64,000 nucleotides of DNA, taken from Streptomyces katrae (lineage in GTDB: Bacteria; Actinomycetota; Actinomycetes; Streptomycetales; Streptomycetaceae). The notes beneath the pieces were generated by a model that saw nothing but the letters and a program-made list of their open reading frames with translations, did no database searches and had not been told where the DNA came from. Every line of letters starts with the position of its first letter. Position 1 is the first letter of the stretch. The position numbers and the translations under genes were made by a program. Shown here one piece after another: positions 33,175 to 41,781 of the stretch. The stretch spans positions 3,286,001 through 3,350,000 of the forward strand of contig NZ_CP020042.1 of NCBI RefSeq assembly GCF_002028425.1. Reading direction: 5' to 3'.

Positions 33175-36081
33175 TCACGGCTTGAGCGTCAGCGTGTCCA
33201 CTGTCGACTTGTCGACGGCGGCCTTCCCGAAGGGCCAGTCCAGCAGTTCGCCCTTGGCCCACAGCGTCGTCTGGTCCGTGTAGTTGCTGTCGTACGCGTG
33301 ACCCGAGGCGCCGGTCAGGTTGATCCAGCGGGACTTGTCGAGGTCGTTCAGGTTGACGACCATGCGCATCGACGGCACCCAGGTGACGTCGTAACCGCTG
33401 GAGGCGTTCCAGCCGGTGGCATTGACGGTGGCCTCGCCGCCGCCCAGGTTCCACGGGCCGCGGTTGAGGAGCCACTGCATGAAGCCCGGCCCCTCCTTGC
33501 CGATCGTCTGGTTCTTCAGCGTCAGCTGGTGCAGCCGGCCCCAGCTCCAGGTCGACTGGTCCTTGCCGAGCTTGGCGGTCAGCTCCCAGCGCGCGTCCTC
33601 CATCGCCCGGGCGAAGAGCTCGTCGCGGGTCTTGATGGGCTTGTCGTGGACGGTCTTCGGGGTGGCCGTCCACCACGGCGACTTCTCGTCCTTGACCAGG
33701 CGGCGCACGACCTCGAACCAGCGGTCGCCGCCGTCCGGCTGCGCGGAGTCGGCACCGCGGGTGCCGCACTCGCGGACGGTCTTGGCGAGGTCGTCGTTCG
33801 GGCCGGTGCCCTCCTCGATGACGTTCATGCAGCTGTCCGTGACGCGCAGCTCCTTCGGCATCTTGTCGCCGAACGCCAGTTTGAGGATGTTGCGCCAGAC
33901 CGCGTTGAAGTACGCGGCCGCCGCCGAGTCGTTCTCCTGGGTGTAGTTCCAGCCTTCCAGCAGCTTCTGCGCCGAACGCACGTCCGGGTCGGAGACCGGG
34001 ATCTTGGCCAGCATCGGGGTCAGCAGCGCGGCGATCTCGCTGCTGTTGTCCATCTGCATGGTGCGCATGTCGTCGGTGGAGATCTTGCCGCTGTCCTTGA
34101 TCTTCGCCTCGATGAGGTCGTTGATCCGCTGACTGCGGGCGCCGTAGCCCCAGTCGGTGGTCAGCACGTACGGGTACTTGCCCGCGCCGGTGCCGGACTC
34201 GGTGACGGCCTGGTTGGCGGTGACGATGTAGCCGCGCTGCGGGTTGAGCTCCCACGGCAGTTCGTTCTGCGGGATGTAGCCGGCGTTGCCGTCCCGGCCG
34301 CCCTTCCAGGCGTACTTGGGGTCCCAGCCCGGGGCCGGCATGCGGCCGTCGCCCTGACCGCGGAGCGGGATGCGGCCCGGGGCCTGGTAGCCGATGTTGC
34401 CGTTGGGGCCCTTGTTGTCCGCGTAGATCAGGTTCTGGGACGGGGCCTCGAAGTCCGCGGCCGCCGCCCGGAAGCTCGCGAAGTCCTTGGCGCGGTCGAG
34501 CTTGAGGACGGCGTCCATCGACTTGCCCGGGTCCAGTGCGGTCCAGCGCAGGGCGACGGCGTAGCCGGTGCCGCGGTCGGGGGCCGAGCTCGGGACGGGG
34601 GCGCGGGAGCCGATGGTCTCGAGTTCGTCGCTGCGGTCGGAGATCAGCGGTCCGTTGTTGGTCGTGCGGACGGTGATCTTCTTGCTCTTGCCGCCCGCGA
34701 CCTTGATCTCCTCTTCACGGATGGTGAAGGGGACGACCTTGTTGTCGTAGACGTAGCCCTCGGGACGGACCTGCTCCAGGTAGAGGTCGGTGACGTCGGC
34801 GCCGAGGTTGGTCATGCCCCACGCGATGTCGGCGTTGTGGCCGATGACCACGCCCGGCATGCCGGAGAAGGTGAAGCCGGCGACGTCGTACTGGCACTTC
34901 GACGAGACGGCGCGGCAGTGCAGGCCCATCTGGTACCAGACCGAGGGCAGCTGCGGGGACAGGTGCGGGTCGTTCGCGAGGAGCGGCTTGCCGGTGGTCG
35001 TGTACTTGCCGGAGACGACCCAGGAGTTGGAGCCGATGCCGCTGCCGTTGGGGCCGAGGATGGCCGGGATGTCGTCCAGCGTCTTGGAGAGGGCGGTCAG
35101 CTGCGTGCGCAGGCCGACGGTCGCGCCCTGGGCGCTCGCGTTGTCGGCGAGGCCGGTGGCGGGGTTGGTTCCGCCGTTCGGGGTGGCCTGCGAGCCGGTG
35201 CCGGTGCCCGCGGTGGAACCCGTGCCCGCCCCGGCGGTGGAGCCGGTGCCGCTCGCGCCCGTGCCGGAGGTGCCCGTCGAGGAGGAGCCGGCGCCCGTCG
35301 CGGAGGAGCCCGCCGTGCCCTGGGGCGCGTACTTGCCGCCCGCGACGGCGCCGCCCTCGACGATCGGCTTGTTCCGGTCGAAGGGGTACGCCGGGTAGAG
35401 CTCGTCGATCTGCGCCTGCGTGAGCTTGTTCGACATCAGCGAGCGGTCGATCTCGTCCTGCATGTTGCCGCGCAGGTCCCAGGCCATCGCCTTGAGCCAG
35501 GCCACCGAGTCGACCGGGGTCCACTGCTCGGGCTTGTAGTCGCCGGTGAGCTTGAGGGCGGCGTGCTCGACGGAGAGGTCCTTGCCGGACTTGCCCTTCA
35601 GCCACGCGTTGACCCCGTCGGCGTAGGCCTGGAGGTTCTTCTTCGTCTCGGGCGAGAGCTTCTTGTCGTACTCCTCCTGCGCGACCTGGCGCCAGCCGAG
35701 GGTGCGCAGGAAGGCGTCGGTCTCGACCTGGCCGGAGCCGAACATCTCCGACAGGCGGCCGGAGGTCATGTGCCGGCGGACGTCCATCTCCCAGAACCGG
35801 TCCTGCGCCTGGACGAAGCCCTGCGCGCGGAAGAGGTCCTCGTCGCTGTCGGCGTAGAGCTGCGGGATCCCGTGCTCGTCGCGCTTGACTTCGACGGTCC
35901 CGGTCAGGCCGGGGACCTTGAGGGAGCCGGTGGTCTGCGGGAACGAAGCGCGCACGGTGTCCACGCTCCAGTACGCGCCGTAGCCGAGGCCCGCCAAGAG
36001 CGCCAGGACCAAGACGAGCACGAGCAGGCGTGCGCGTCGTCCCTTCTTCTTGACGGAAGGTCCGGATTCTTTGGCGGGCAT
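33175..36081 (-). CDS. Penicillin acylase family (S45) Ntn-hydrolase, membrane-anchored
   Basis: 968 residues. A basic N-terminus and one helix (about 20-40) export or anchor the protein. KRDEHGIPQLYADSDEDLFRAQGFVQAQDRFWEMDVRR is the S45 alpha-chain signature. The self-cleavage site is Gly350-Ser351 with Ser351-Asn-Ser-Trp354, so Ser351 becomes the N-terminal nucleophile. Between the chains is a 50-residue Gly/Ser/Thr/Ala linker (about 262-312). Relatives hydrolyse penicillins, acyl-homoserine lactones or lipopeptide acyl chains; the substrate here is unknown. Convergent with the folate enzyme and divergent from the antiporter. Confidence 0.92.
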   Translation of the reverse strand: MPAKESGPSVKKKGRRARLLVLVLVLALLAGLGYGAYWSVDTVRASFPQTTGSLKVPGLTGTVEVKRDEHGIPQLYADSDEDLFRAQGFVQAQDRFWEMDVRRHMTSGRLSEMFGSGQVETDAFLRTLGWRQVAQEEYDKKLSPETKKNLQAYADGVNAWLKGKSGKDLSVEHAALKLTGDYKPEQWTPVDSVAWLKAMAWDLRGNMQDEIDRSLMSNKLTQAQIDELYPAYPFDRNKPIVEGGAVAGGKYAPQGTAGSSATGAGSSSTGTSGTGASGTGSTAGAGTGSTAGTGTGSQATPNGGTNPATGLADNASAQGATVGLRTQLTALSKTLDDIPAILGPNGSGIGSNSWVVSGKYTTTGKPLLANDPHLSPQLPSVWYQMGLHCRAVSSKCQYDVAGFTFSGMPGVVIGHNADIAWGMTNLGADVTDLYLEQVRPEGYVYDNKVVPFTIREEEIKVAGGKSKKITVRTTNNGPLISDRSDELETIGSRAPVPSSAPDRGTGYAVALRWTALDPGKSMDAVLKLDRAKDFASFRAAAADFEAPSQNLIYADNKGPNGNIGYQAPGRIPLRGQGDGRMPAPGWDPKYAWKGGRDGNAGYIPQNELPWELNPQRGYIVTANQAVTESGTGAGKYPYVLTTDWGYGARSQRINDLIEAKIKDSGKISTDDMRTMQMDNSSEIAALLTPMLAKIPVSDPDVRSAQKLLEGWNYTQENDSAAAAYFNAVWRNILKLAFGDKMPKELRVTDSCMNVIEEGTGPNDDLAKTVRECGTRGADSAQPDGGDRWFEVVRRLVKDEKSPWWTATPKTVHDKPIKTRDELFARAMEDARWELTAKLGKDQSTWSWGRLHQLTLKNQTIGKEGPGFMQWLLNRGPWNLGGGEATVNATGWNASSGYDVTWVPSMRMVVNLNDLDKSRWINLTGASGHAYDSNYTDQTTLWAKGELLDWPFGKAAVDKSTVDTLTLKP

Positions 36082-36318
36082 CGCTGTCCTTCGAGGGGCA
36101 GGGTGGTCCTGGGAGTGCTGGGAGCAACCATAGGCGCAGGACCGCCTCCGTTGATCCGCCAGGGGTCAAGGTCCGTAGGACAGGGGCGAACTGCCGTTTC
36201 ACAATGTGGGTATCACGTAAAGAGTCCGTCAAAGATTAGGTAAGGTAACGAAGCACTTGCCGAATACGCCGCCTGGTGGAACGTTCCGCCTGGCGCGCTT
36301 TGAGGAAAGGGCTGCCCA

Positions 36319-37824
36319 CTGACTGTCCACACGCTCAATGAGCTTCTGCTGGTCTGCTCGCTCGTGCTGCTCGTCGCGGTAGCGGCGGTACGCATCTCTT
36401 CACGCAGCGGCCTGCCCAGCCTGCTCATCTACCTCGGCATAGGCATCGCGATAGGCCAGGACGGCATCGGCCACGTCGTATTCGACAACGCCGAGCTGAC
36501 GCAGGTCATCGGTTACGCCGCGCTCGTCGTCATCCTCGCCGAGGGCGGTCTGGGCACGAAGTGGAAAGAGATCAAACCGGCCCTGCCGCAGGCGGTCGTC
36601 CTGTCGCTGGTCGGCGTCGCGGTCAGCGTCGGCGTCACCGCGGCCGGTGCGCACTACCTGGTCGGACTCGAATGGCGGCAGTCGCTGCTGATCGGTGCGG
36701 TCGTCTCCTCGACCGACGCGGCGGCGGTCTTCTCGGTACTGCGCAAGGTCCCGCTCCCCTCGCGCGTGACGGGCGTGCTGGAAGCCGAGTCGGGCTTCAA
36801 CGACGCCCCCGTCGTCATCCTGGTGGTGGCCTTCGCGACGGTCGGGCCGGTGGACAGCTGGTACGTACTGGTCGGCAAGATCGCGCTGGAGCTGGCGATC
36901 GGCGCGGCGATAGGTCTGGCGGTGGGGTTCCTGGGGGCGTACGGGCTGCGGCACGTGGCCTTGCCGGCCTCCGGCCTGTACCCGATCGCTGTGATGGCGA
37001 TCGCGGTGTCCGCGTACGCGGCCGGCGCGATGGCGCACGGCTCCGGCTTCCTCGCGGTGTACCTGGCGGCGATGGTGCTCGGCAACGCGAAGCTGCCGCA
37101 CTGGCCGGCCACGCGGGGGTTCGCGGACGGGCTGGGCTGGATCGCGCAGATCGGCATGTTCGTGCTGCTCGGTCTGCTGGTGACGCCGCACGAGCTGGCC
37201 GGGGACTTCTGGCCCGCGGTGATCATCGGACTGGTGCTGACGATGGTGGCGCGGCCGCTGGAGGTGTTCGTCAGCCTGCTGCCGTTCCGGGTCGCGTGGC
37301 AGGAGCAGGTGCTGATGTCGTGGGCCGGGCTGCGCGGCGCCGTGCCGATCATCCTGGCGACGATCCCGATGGTGACCGGGATCGAGGGCAGCGACCGGGT
37401 CTTCAACATCGTCTTCGTGCTGGTCGTCGTCTACACGCTGGTGCAGGGGCCGACCCTGCCGTGGCTGGCGCGCAAGCTGAACCTGCGCGAGACCGGCGAG
37501 GCCGCCGCCGACCTGGGGATCGAGTCGGCGCCGCTGGAGAAGCTGCGTGGACATCTGTTGTCCTTCGCGATACCCGAGGCGTCGCGGATGCACGGCGTCG
37601 AGGTCGGCGAGCTGCGGCTGCCGGCCGGGGCGTCGGTGACGCTGGTGGTCCGGGACGCGAAGAGCTTCGTGCCGGCGCCGTCGACGGTGTTGCGCCGGGG
37701 GGACGAGCTGCTGGTGGTGGCCACGGATCCGGTGCGGGACGCGGCGGAGGCCCGGCTGCGGGCGGTGGCGCGCGGGGGCAAACTCGCGGGGTGGCTGGGC
37801 ACCGGTGGCGGACCGTCACTCTAG
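36319..37824 (+). CDS. Cation/proton antiporter (CPA1, NhaP2/CvrA-like) with RCK_C domain
   Basis: 501 residues if started at CTG 36319, which has GAGGAAAGG 8 nt upstream and restores the first membrane helix (HTLNELLLVCSLVLLVAVAAV). The first GTG, at 36364, would cut into that helix and has no ribosome site. About 12-13 helices follow, with the ion-site motif SGFNDAPVVI and AGLRGAVPIILATIP. The C-terminal about 75 residues (VEVGELRLPAGASVTLVV...LRRGDELLVVAT) form a TrkA_C/RCK_C domain, which in related proteins binds nucleotides such as c-di-AMP. Function: K+ or Na+ efflux against protons. Confidence 0.9.
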   Translation: MTVHTLNELLLVCSLVLLVAVAAVRISSRSGLPSLLIYLGIGIAIGQDGIGHVVFDNAELTQVIGYAALVVILAEGGLGTKWKEIKPALPQAVVLSLVGVAVSVGVTAAGAHYLVGLEWRQSLLIGAVVSSTDAAAVFSVLRKVPLPSRVTGVLEAESGFNDAPVVILVVAFATVGPVDSWYVLVGKIALELAIGAAIGLAVGFLGAYGLRHVALPASGLYPIAVMAIAVSAYAAGAMAHGSGFLAVYLAAMVLGNAKLPHWPATRGFADGLGWIAQIGMFVLLGLLVTPHELAGDFWPAVIIGLVLTMVARPLEVFVSLLPFRVAWQEQVLMSWAGLRGAVPIILATIPMVTGIEGSDRVFNIVFVLVVVYTLVQGPTLPWLARKLNLRETGEAAADLGIESAPLEKLRGHLLSFAIPEASRMHGVEVGELRLPAGASVTLVVRDAKSFVPAPSTVLRRGDELLVVATDPVRDAAEARLRAVARGGKLAGWLGTGGGPSL

Positions 37825-38240
37825 GTACCGGAGGGTGGCCGCAAGGGCCGTCCGAGCAGCGACTTTCCGTTAGAGCGCCATTCTAATTAGCCCATTTTCA
37901 GTGGCTTGCGACTGACCTTGCCCCCATTTCAGAGGGTCAGGAATGCGAAGTTCCAGTTAATCGCAGGTGAAGACATGGCTTGTCACCGTAATCACAGGGC
38001 GTGGTAGGCGATTCCCCTGTACGATGAAGGCACACCAGATCGAACCAACTCTGCCTGACGCAGAGCTGGCGCGACCGCAAAGCGGCCGTGGCACCCTCCC
38101 GCAGTGGGCGCCCAGGTATCACTCGGTTCTGCGCAAGAGGACAGCTCTCGGGGCTCCCACATGTACGGGTGCGGCCGCTCACAAAGCGGCCGGCCGTCCG
38201 CAGACGGGGACGCTCTACCAGGCAGCGGAAAGGCCAGGCC
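37825..38240 (+). other. Long leader/intergenic region before the MFS gene
   Basis: 416 bp without a convincing long gene. The first 150 bp are unusually A+T rich for this genome. TACGAT at 38020-38025 may be a -10 box, which would give the MFS mRNA a leader of about 210 nt. The leader contains hairpin-forming segments: CTCTGC/GCAGAG at about 38049-38065, CCGCAAAGCGG-type repeats near 38076 and 38185. An ATG at 38024 opens a frame (MKAHQIEPTLPDAELARP) that runs across the MFS start. Possible attenuator or regulatory leader; no known riboswitch was recognised. Confidence 0.4.
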
Positions 38241-39572
38241 GTGACATCCGCGGTCACGACCGACAAGTCCGTCCGACCCGGCTACGGGCAGCTCCTGCGC
38301 ACGCCCGGCGCCCTCTCCTTCGTCCTCCCCGGCTTCGCCGCCCGTCTGCCGTTCGGCATGCTGACCATCAGCATCCTGCTGCTCGTCCAGCACGCCACCG
38401 GCTCCTACGGCGACGCGGGCATCGTCTCCGCCGTCACCGGCGTCTCCATGGCCCTGTTCGCCCCGGTCATGGGCAAGCTCACCGACCGCCGCGGCCAGAG
38501 CGCCGTCCTCGTGCCGGTCGTCCTCACCCACGCCACCGCGGTCTCCGCTCTGACCTCGCTGGCCCTCCTCGGCGCCCCGCTGTGGGCGCTGGCGCTGGCC
38601 GCCGTCCCGGCCGGCGCCTCCGTCCCGCAGGTCGGGCCCATGGTCCGGACCCGCTGGGCGGCCAAGCTGGAGGGCTCCCCGCTGCTGCCGACGGCGGCCG
38701 CGTTCGAGTCCGTCACCGACGAGTTCACCTTCGTCGTCGGCCCGGTGCTGGCCACCGCGCTGTGCACCGGCGTCCACCCGGCGGCCGGCCTGGCCACCGA
38801 GGCGGCCCTGACCCTGCTCGGCGGCCTGTTCTTCGCCGCACAGCGCTCCACCGAGCCGCAGACCACCGCGAAGGCGGCCCAGGGCGAGAAGCACGCCTCG
38901 GCCCTGTCCTTCGCCGGTCTGCGCGTCCTGATCGTCGCCTTCCTCGGCATCGGCGCCGTCTTCGGCGGCATGCAGGTATCCCTCACCGCCTTCGCCGGCG
39001 AGATCGGCAACCCGGGCGCCAACGGTCTGCTGTACGGCGTCTTCGCGGCCGGCAACATGATCGCCGGCATCACCATGGGCGCCGTCGCCTGGAAGATCGG
39101 CCCGCGCCGGCGCCTGATCCTGGGCTACATCGGCCTGACCGCCGCCGCCTCGGTCCTGTGGACCGTGAACTCGGTCGTGCTGATGGGCGCGGTCGGCCTG
39201 GTCGTCGGTCTGTGCATCGCCCCGGCGCTGATCACCGGCTACACGATGATCGAGCAGCTGGTCCCGGCCGCCTCGCGCACCGAGGCGTTCACCTGGCTGA
39301 CCGGCGCGGTCGCCTTCGGGCAGGCCGTCGCGGTGATCGTGGCCGGCCGCCTGACGGACGCGCACGGGTCCTCGTACGGCTTCCTGGTGCCGCTGGCCGC
39401 CACCGCGCTGGCGCTGGCCACGCTGCTGGCCCTGCGCGCGAAGCTCGCGCCGAAGGCCCCGAGCCGCATCGTGAACTCCTCCGCTCCGGCCGCCGCCGCG
39501 GCGGACGCGGCCGGCCGGAAGCGCACGAACGGGCGTGGGATCGGTCACCGCACGCCCGTGACGGTGGACTGA
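38241..39572 (+). CDS. MFS family exporter
   Basis: 443 residues from GTG 38241 (GGAAAGG 7 nt upstream). Twelve predicted helices, with the MFS motif-A-like MGKLTDRRGQSAVLVPV between helices 2 and 3 and a charged central loop (QRSTEPQTTAKAAQGEKH). It resembles drug or sugar exporters of the YceI/SET-like group in streptomycetes; substrate unknown. The C-terminus is a basic, disordered tail. It is preceded by a 416-bp region with a possible long leader, and its stop lies 30 bp before a CIRCE-like operator. Confidence 0.88.
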   Translation: MTSAVTTDKSVRPGYGQLLRTPGALSFVLPGFAARLPFGMLTISILLLVQHATGSYGDAGIVSAVTGVSMALFAPVMGKLTDRRGQSAVLVPVVLTHATAVSALTSLALLGAPLWALALAAVPAGASVPQVGPMVRTRWAAKLEGSPLLPTAAAFESVTDEFTFVVGPVLATALCTGVHPAAGLATEAALTLLGGLFFAAQRSTEPQTTAKAAQGEKHASALSFAGLRVLIVAFLGIGAVFGGMQVSLTAFAGEIGNPGANGLLYGVFAAGNMIAGITMGAVAWKIGPRRRLILGYIGLTAAASVLWTVNSVVLMGAVGLVVGLCIAPALITGYTMIEQLVPAASRTEAFTWLTGAVAFGQAVAVIVAGRLTDAHGSSYGFLVPLAATALALATLLALRAKLAPKAPSRIVNSSAPAAAAADAAGRKRTNGRGIGHRTPVTVD

Positions 39573-39602
39573 TCCGCCGGAATACGTCACCATGGAGCGT
39601 CG

Positions 39603-39629
39603 TTAGCACTCATTGAGTCAGAGTGCCAG
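39603..39629. promoter_or_regulatory. CIRCE-like HrcA operator
   Basis: TTAGCACTC (39603-39611), 9-nt spacer, GAGTGCCAG (39621-39629). The CIRCE consensus is TTAGCACTC-N9-GAGTGCTAA: the left arm is perfect and the right matches 7 of 9. It ends 10 nt before the GTG of the FmdB/Ruc gene and just before its AGGAGG site, so HrcA should repress that gene until heat or protein stress. Confidence 0.75.
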
Positions 39630-39639
39630 GAGGAAATTC

Positions 39640-39957
39640 GTGCCGACCTACCAGTACCAGTGCACCGAGTGCGGTGAGGGCCTTGAGGCCGTGCAGAAGT
39701 TCACCGACGAAGCGCTGACCGTGTGCCCGAGCTGCGACGGACGCCTGAAGAAGGTGTTCTCCGCGGTCGGCATCGTGTTCAAGGGCTCCGGTTTCTACCG
39801 GAACGACAGCCGTGGCGCCTCGTCGAGCAGCACGCCCGCCTCGAAGTCTTCGTCCTCGTCGTCCACCACAACGTCGACGTCGACCGCTTCGGCCCCGGCG
39901 GCCGCGTCCTCCTCGGCCTCCTCGAGCACGGGCGGCAGCTCCAGCTCGGCCGCCTGA
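39640..39957 (+). CDS. FmdB family zinc-ribbon protein, probable Ruc-type redox chaperone
   Basis: 105 residues from GTG 39640 (AGGAGGAAA upstream). The N-terminal half is a zinc ribbon: MPTYQYQCTECGEGLE with Cys8/Cys11 and VCPSCDG with Cys29/Cys32, followed by VFSAVGIVFKGSGFYRND, diagnostic of FmdB. The C-terminal about 50 residues are Ser/Thr/Ala only and certainly disordered. M. tuberculosis Rv0991c (Ruc) has the same build, becomes an active chaperone when its cysteines oxidise, and belongs to the HrcA regulon. The CIRCE operator and shared gene neighbourhood make orthology likely. Confidence 0.88.
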   Translation: MPTYQYQCTECGEGLEAVQKFTDEALTVCPSCDGRLKKVFSAVGIVFKGSGFYRNDSRGASSSSTPASKSSSSSSTTTSTSTASAPAAASSSASSSTGGSSSSAA

Positions 39958-39972
39958 CCTCTCTCACCTCTT

Positions 39973-40015
39973 GCGCAAGGCCCCGTTCGCCCTCCTGGGC
40001 GGCGGGGCCTTGCGC
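39973..40015. terminator. Terminator after the FmdB/Ruc gene
   Basis: GCGCAAGGCCCCG (39973-39985) pairs perfectly with CGGGGCCTTGCGC (40003-40015), 15 nt after the stop codon. Confidence 0.85.
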
Positions 40016-40024
40016 GTCCCCCGT

Positions 40025-40030
40025 TAGGGT
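40025..40030 (+). promoter_or_regulatory. -10 box of the MTA phosphorylase gene, leaderless geometry
   Basis: TAGGGT ends 6 nt before ATG 40037, directly after the preceding terminator. Confidence 0.5.
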
Positions 40031-40036
40031 GGCCGC

Positions 40037-40870
40037 ATGGTGAACGCAGAGATCGGTGTAATCGGCGGCTCGGGCTTCTACTCCTTCCTGGAGGACGTCT
40101 CCGAGGTCCAGGTCGAGACCCCCTACGGGCCCCCGAGCGACTCCCTGTACCTGGGCGAGCTGGCCGGTCGGCAGGTGGCGTTCCTTCCGCGGCACGGACG
40201 CAGCCACACCGTGCCGCCACACAAGATCAACTACCGGGCCAACCTGTGGGCGCTGCGCTCGGTCGGCGTCCGGCAGGTGCTGGGACCGTGCGCGGTGGGC
40301 GGCCTGCGGGCGGAGTACGGGCCGGGCACGCTGCTGGTCCCGGACCAGCTGGTCGACCGGACGAAGTCCCGCGTGCAGACCTTCTTCGACGGCGAGCCGC
40401 TGCCCGACGGGAGCGTTCCGAACGTCGTGCACACCACCTTCGCCGACCCGTACTGCCCGGTGGGGCGCTCGGTGGCGCTGTCGGCGGCGCGCGGGCGGGA
40501 GTGGGAGCCGGTGGACGGCGGCACCATGGTCGTCGTCGAGGGCCCGCGGTTCTCGACGCGCGCGGAGTCGCAGTGGCACGCGGCGGCCGGCTGGTCGGTG
40601 GTCGGCATGACCGGCCACCCGGAGGCCGTGCTCGCCCGTGAGCTGGGGCTCTGCTACACGTCGATGGCGCTGGTGACGGACCTGGACGCGGGCGCCGAGA
40701 CGGGTGAGGGGGTCTCGCACGCCGAGGTCCTGAAGGTGTTCGGCGAGAACGTCAGCCGGCTGCGCGAGGTCCTCTTCGACGCCGTGGCGGCCCTGCCCGC
40801 GACCGCTGAGCGCGACTGCCTGTGCACCCACGCCCACGACGGCTGGGACCTGGGCATCGAACTGCCGTAG
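40037..40870 (+). CDS. mtnP: S-methyl-5'-thioadenosine phosphorylase-type enzyme
   Basis: 277 residues of the PNP/MTAP family: IGVIGGSGFYSFLE at the start, FLPRHGRSHTVPPHKINYRANLWAL as the phosphate and substrate region, VVVEGPRFSTRAES, and GMTGHPEAVLARELGLCYTSMALVTDLDAG. It would split methylthioadenosine (or a related 6-oxopurine nucleoside) in methionine salvage. Family subtypes differ in specificity (MTA, MTI or inosine) and cannot be separated with certainty by eye. Monocistronic, with a leaderless-type promoter. Confidence 0.9.
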   Translation: MVNAEIGVIGGSGFYSFLEDVSEVQVETPYGPPSDSLYLGELAGRQVAFLPRHGRSHTVPPHKINYRANLWALRSVGVRQVLGPCAVGGLRAEYGPGTLLVPDQLVDRTKSRVQTFFDGEPLPDGSVPNVVHTTFADPYCPVGRSVALSAARGREWEPVDGGTMVVVEGPRFSTRAESQWHAAAGWSVVGMTGHPEAVLARELGLCYTSMALVTDLDAGAETGEGVSHAEVLKVFGENVSRLREVLFDAVAALPATAERDCLCTHAHDGWDLGIELP

Positions 40871-41063
40871 GCGCGCTACAGGCGGGCCGGAGCTGGGGTG
40901 GAGCCCTGGGGTCCGCGGCCCGGCTCCAGGCCCTCCGTGGGGCTCCGCGCGGGCGTCCTGGCCACCGGGTGAATCGATTCCTCGGACGGTGTCACGTTCC
41001 GCGGGGCTGTTCTGTCTCGCTGGTGACGGGGCCGAAAGGGCCCCCTCCCGGAAGAGGCCAGCC

Positions 41064-41621
41064 ATGCCGCGCATCTCGCTCACCCCGCCCCGCACCCTCC
41101 TGATGCGCCTCGGCGCCTGGTACTCGCGCCGCACCTACGGCAAGGTGCTCGACCCCGGCCAGGCGTACGGGCACAACTCGCGCGTGCTGTTCACGTACGC
41201 CCGGATGGAGCAGCGGGCGGCCAAGTGGAACGAGCTCGACGCCGGGCTGAAGCACCTGGCCGTGATGGCCTGCGCCGCCCGGATCAACTGCTCGTGGTGC
41301 ATGGACTTCGGCTACTGGGAGGGCCACGAGCTGGGCCTGTCGCCGGAGAAGATCGAGCGGGTGCCTCGGTGGCGCGAGGAACGGGAGGTGTTCACCGCGC
41401 TGGAGCTGCTGGTCATGGAGTACGCGGAGGCGATGACCGAGACCGTGCCTGCGGTCACCGACGAGATGGCGGCAGAGCTCATCTCGCGGCTGGGCGAGGC
41501 GGCGTTCGTCGAGCTCACCGCCGTGGTCGCGCTCGAGAACTGGCGCTCGCGGGTGAACAGCGCTTTCGGTCTGACCAGCCAGGGATTCTCCGAGACCTGC
41601 CGGGTGCCGGGCCGGTCCTGA
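41064..41621 (+). CDS. Carboxymuconolactone decarboxylase / AhpD-like protein
   Basis: 185 residues from ATG 41064 (GGAAGAGG upstream); the longer reading from 40989 has no site. The core AHPD motif is AACAARINCSWCMDFGYWEGHELGL type: Cys-Ser-Trp-Cys with a following His, the redox pair of alkylhydroperoxidase-like proteins. Helical throughout and probably oligomeric. It may be a peroxidase-like reductase or protein-disulfide enzyme. The 190-bp gap before it has no other gene. Confidence 0.87.
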   Translation: MPRISLTPPRTLLMRLGAWYSRRTYGKVLDPGQAYGHNSRVLFTYARMEQRAAKWNELDAGLKHLAVMACAARINCSWCMDFGYWEGHELGLSPEKIERVPRWREEREVFTALELLVMEYAEAMTETVPAVTDEMAAELISRLGEAAFVELTAVVALENWRSRVNSAFGLTSQGFSETCRVPGRS

Positions 41622-41781
41622 GCGGCCAAGCGGCGGGGGCCTGCCCCTGCGGGTGAACGGGTTGTCCACAACCTGGGGATCGTCCACAGGCCGGGGCGGG
41701 GAGGGGCGGAGAGGCGGATCGTGGGAGGGTCCGGGCGCAGGGCCCGGGCACCGGATCTCGAACCCTTCGGCGGTGATCAGC

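Noticed and set aside
36219..36260. DmdR/IdeR iron box before the antiporter (TTAGGTAAGGTAAC)
   Set aside because: Only one arm resembles the TTAGGTTAG half-site and the second arm is missing.
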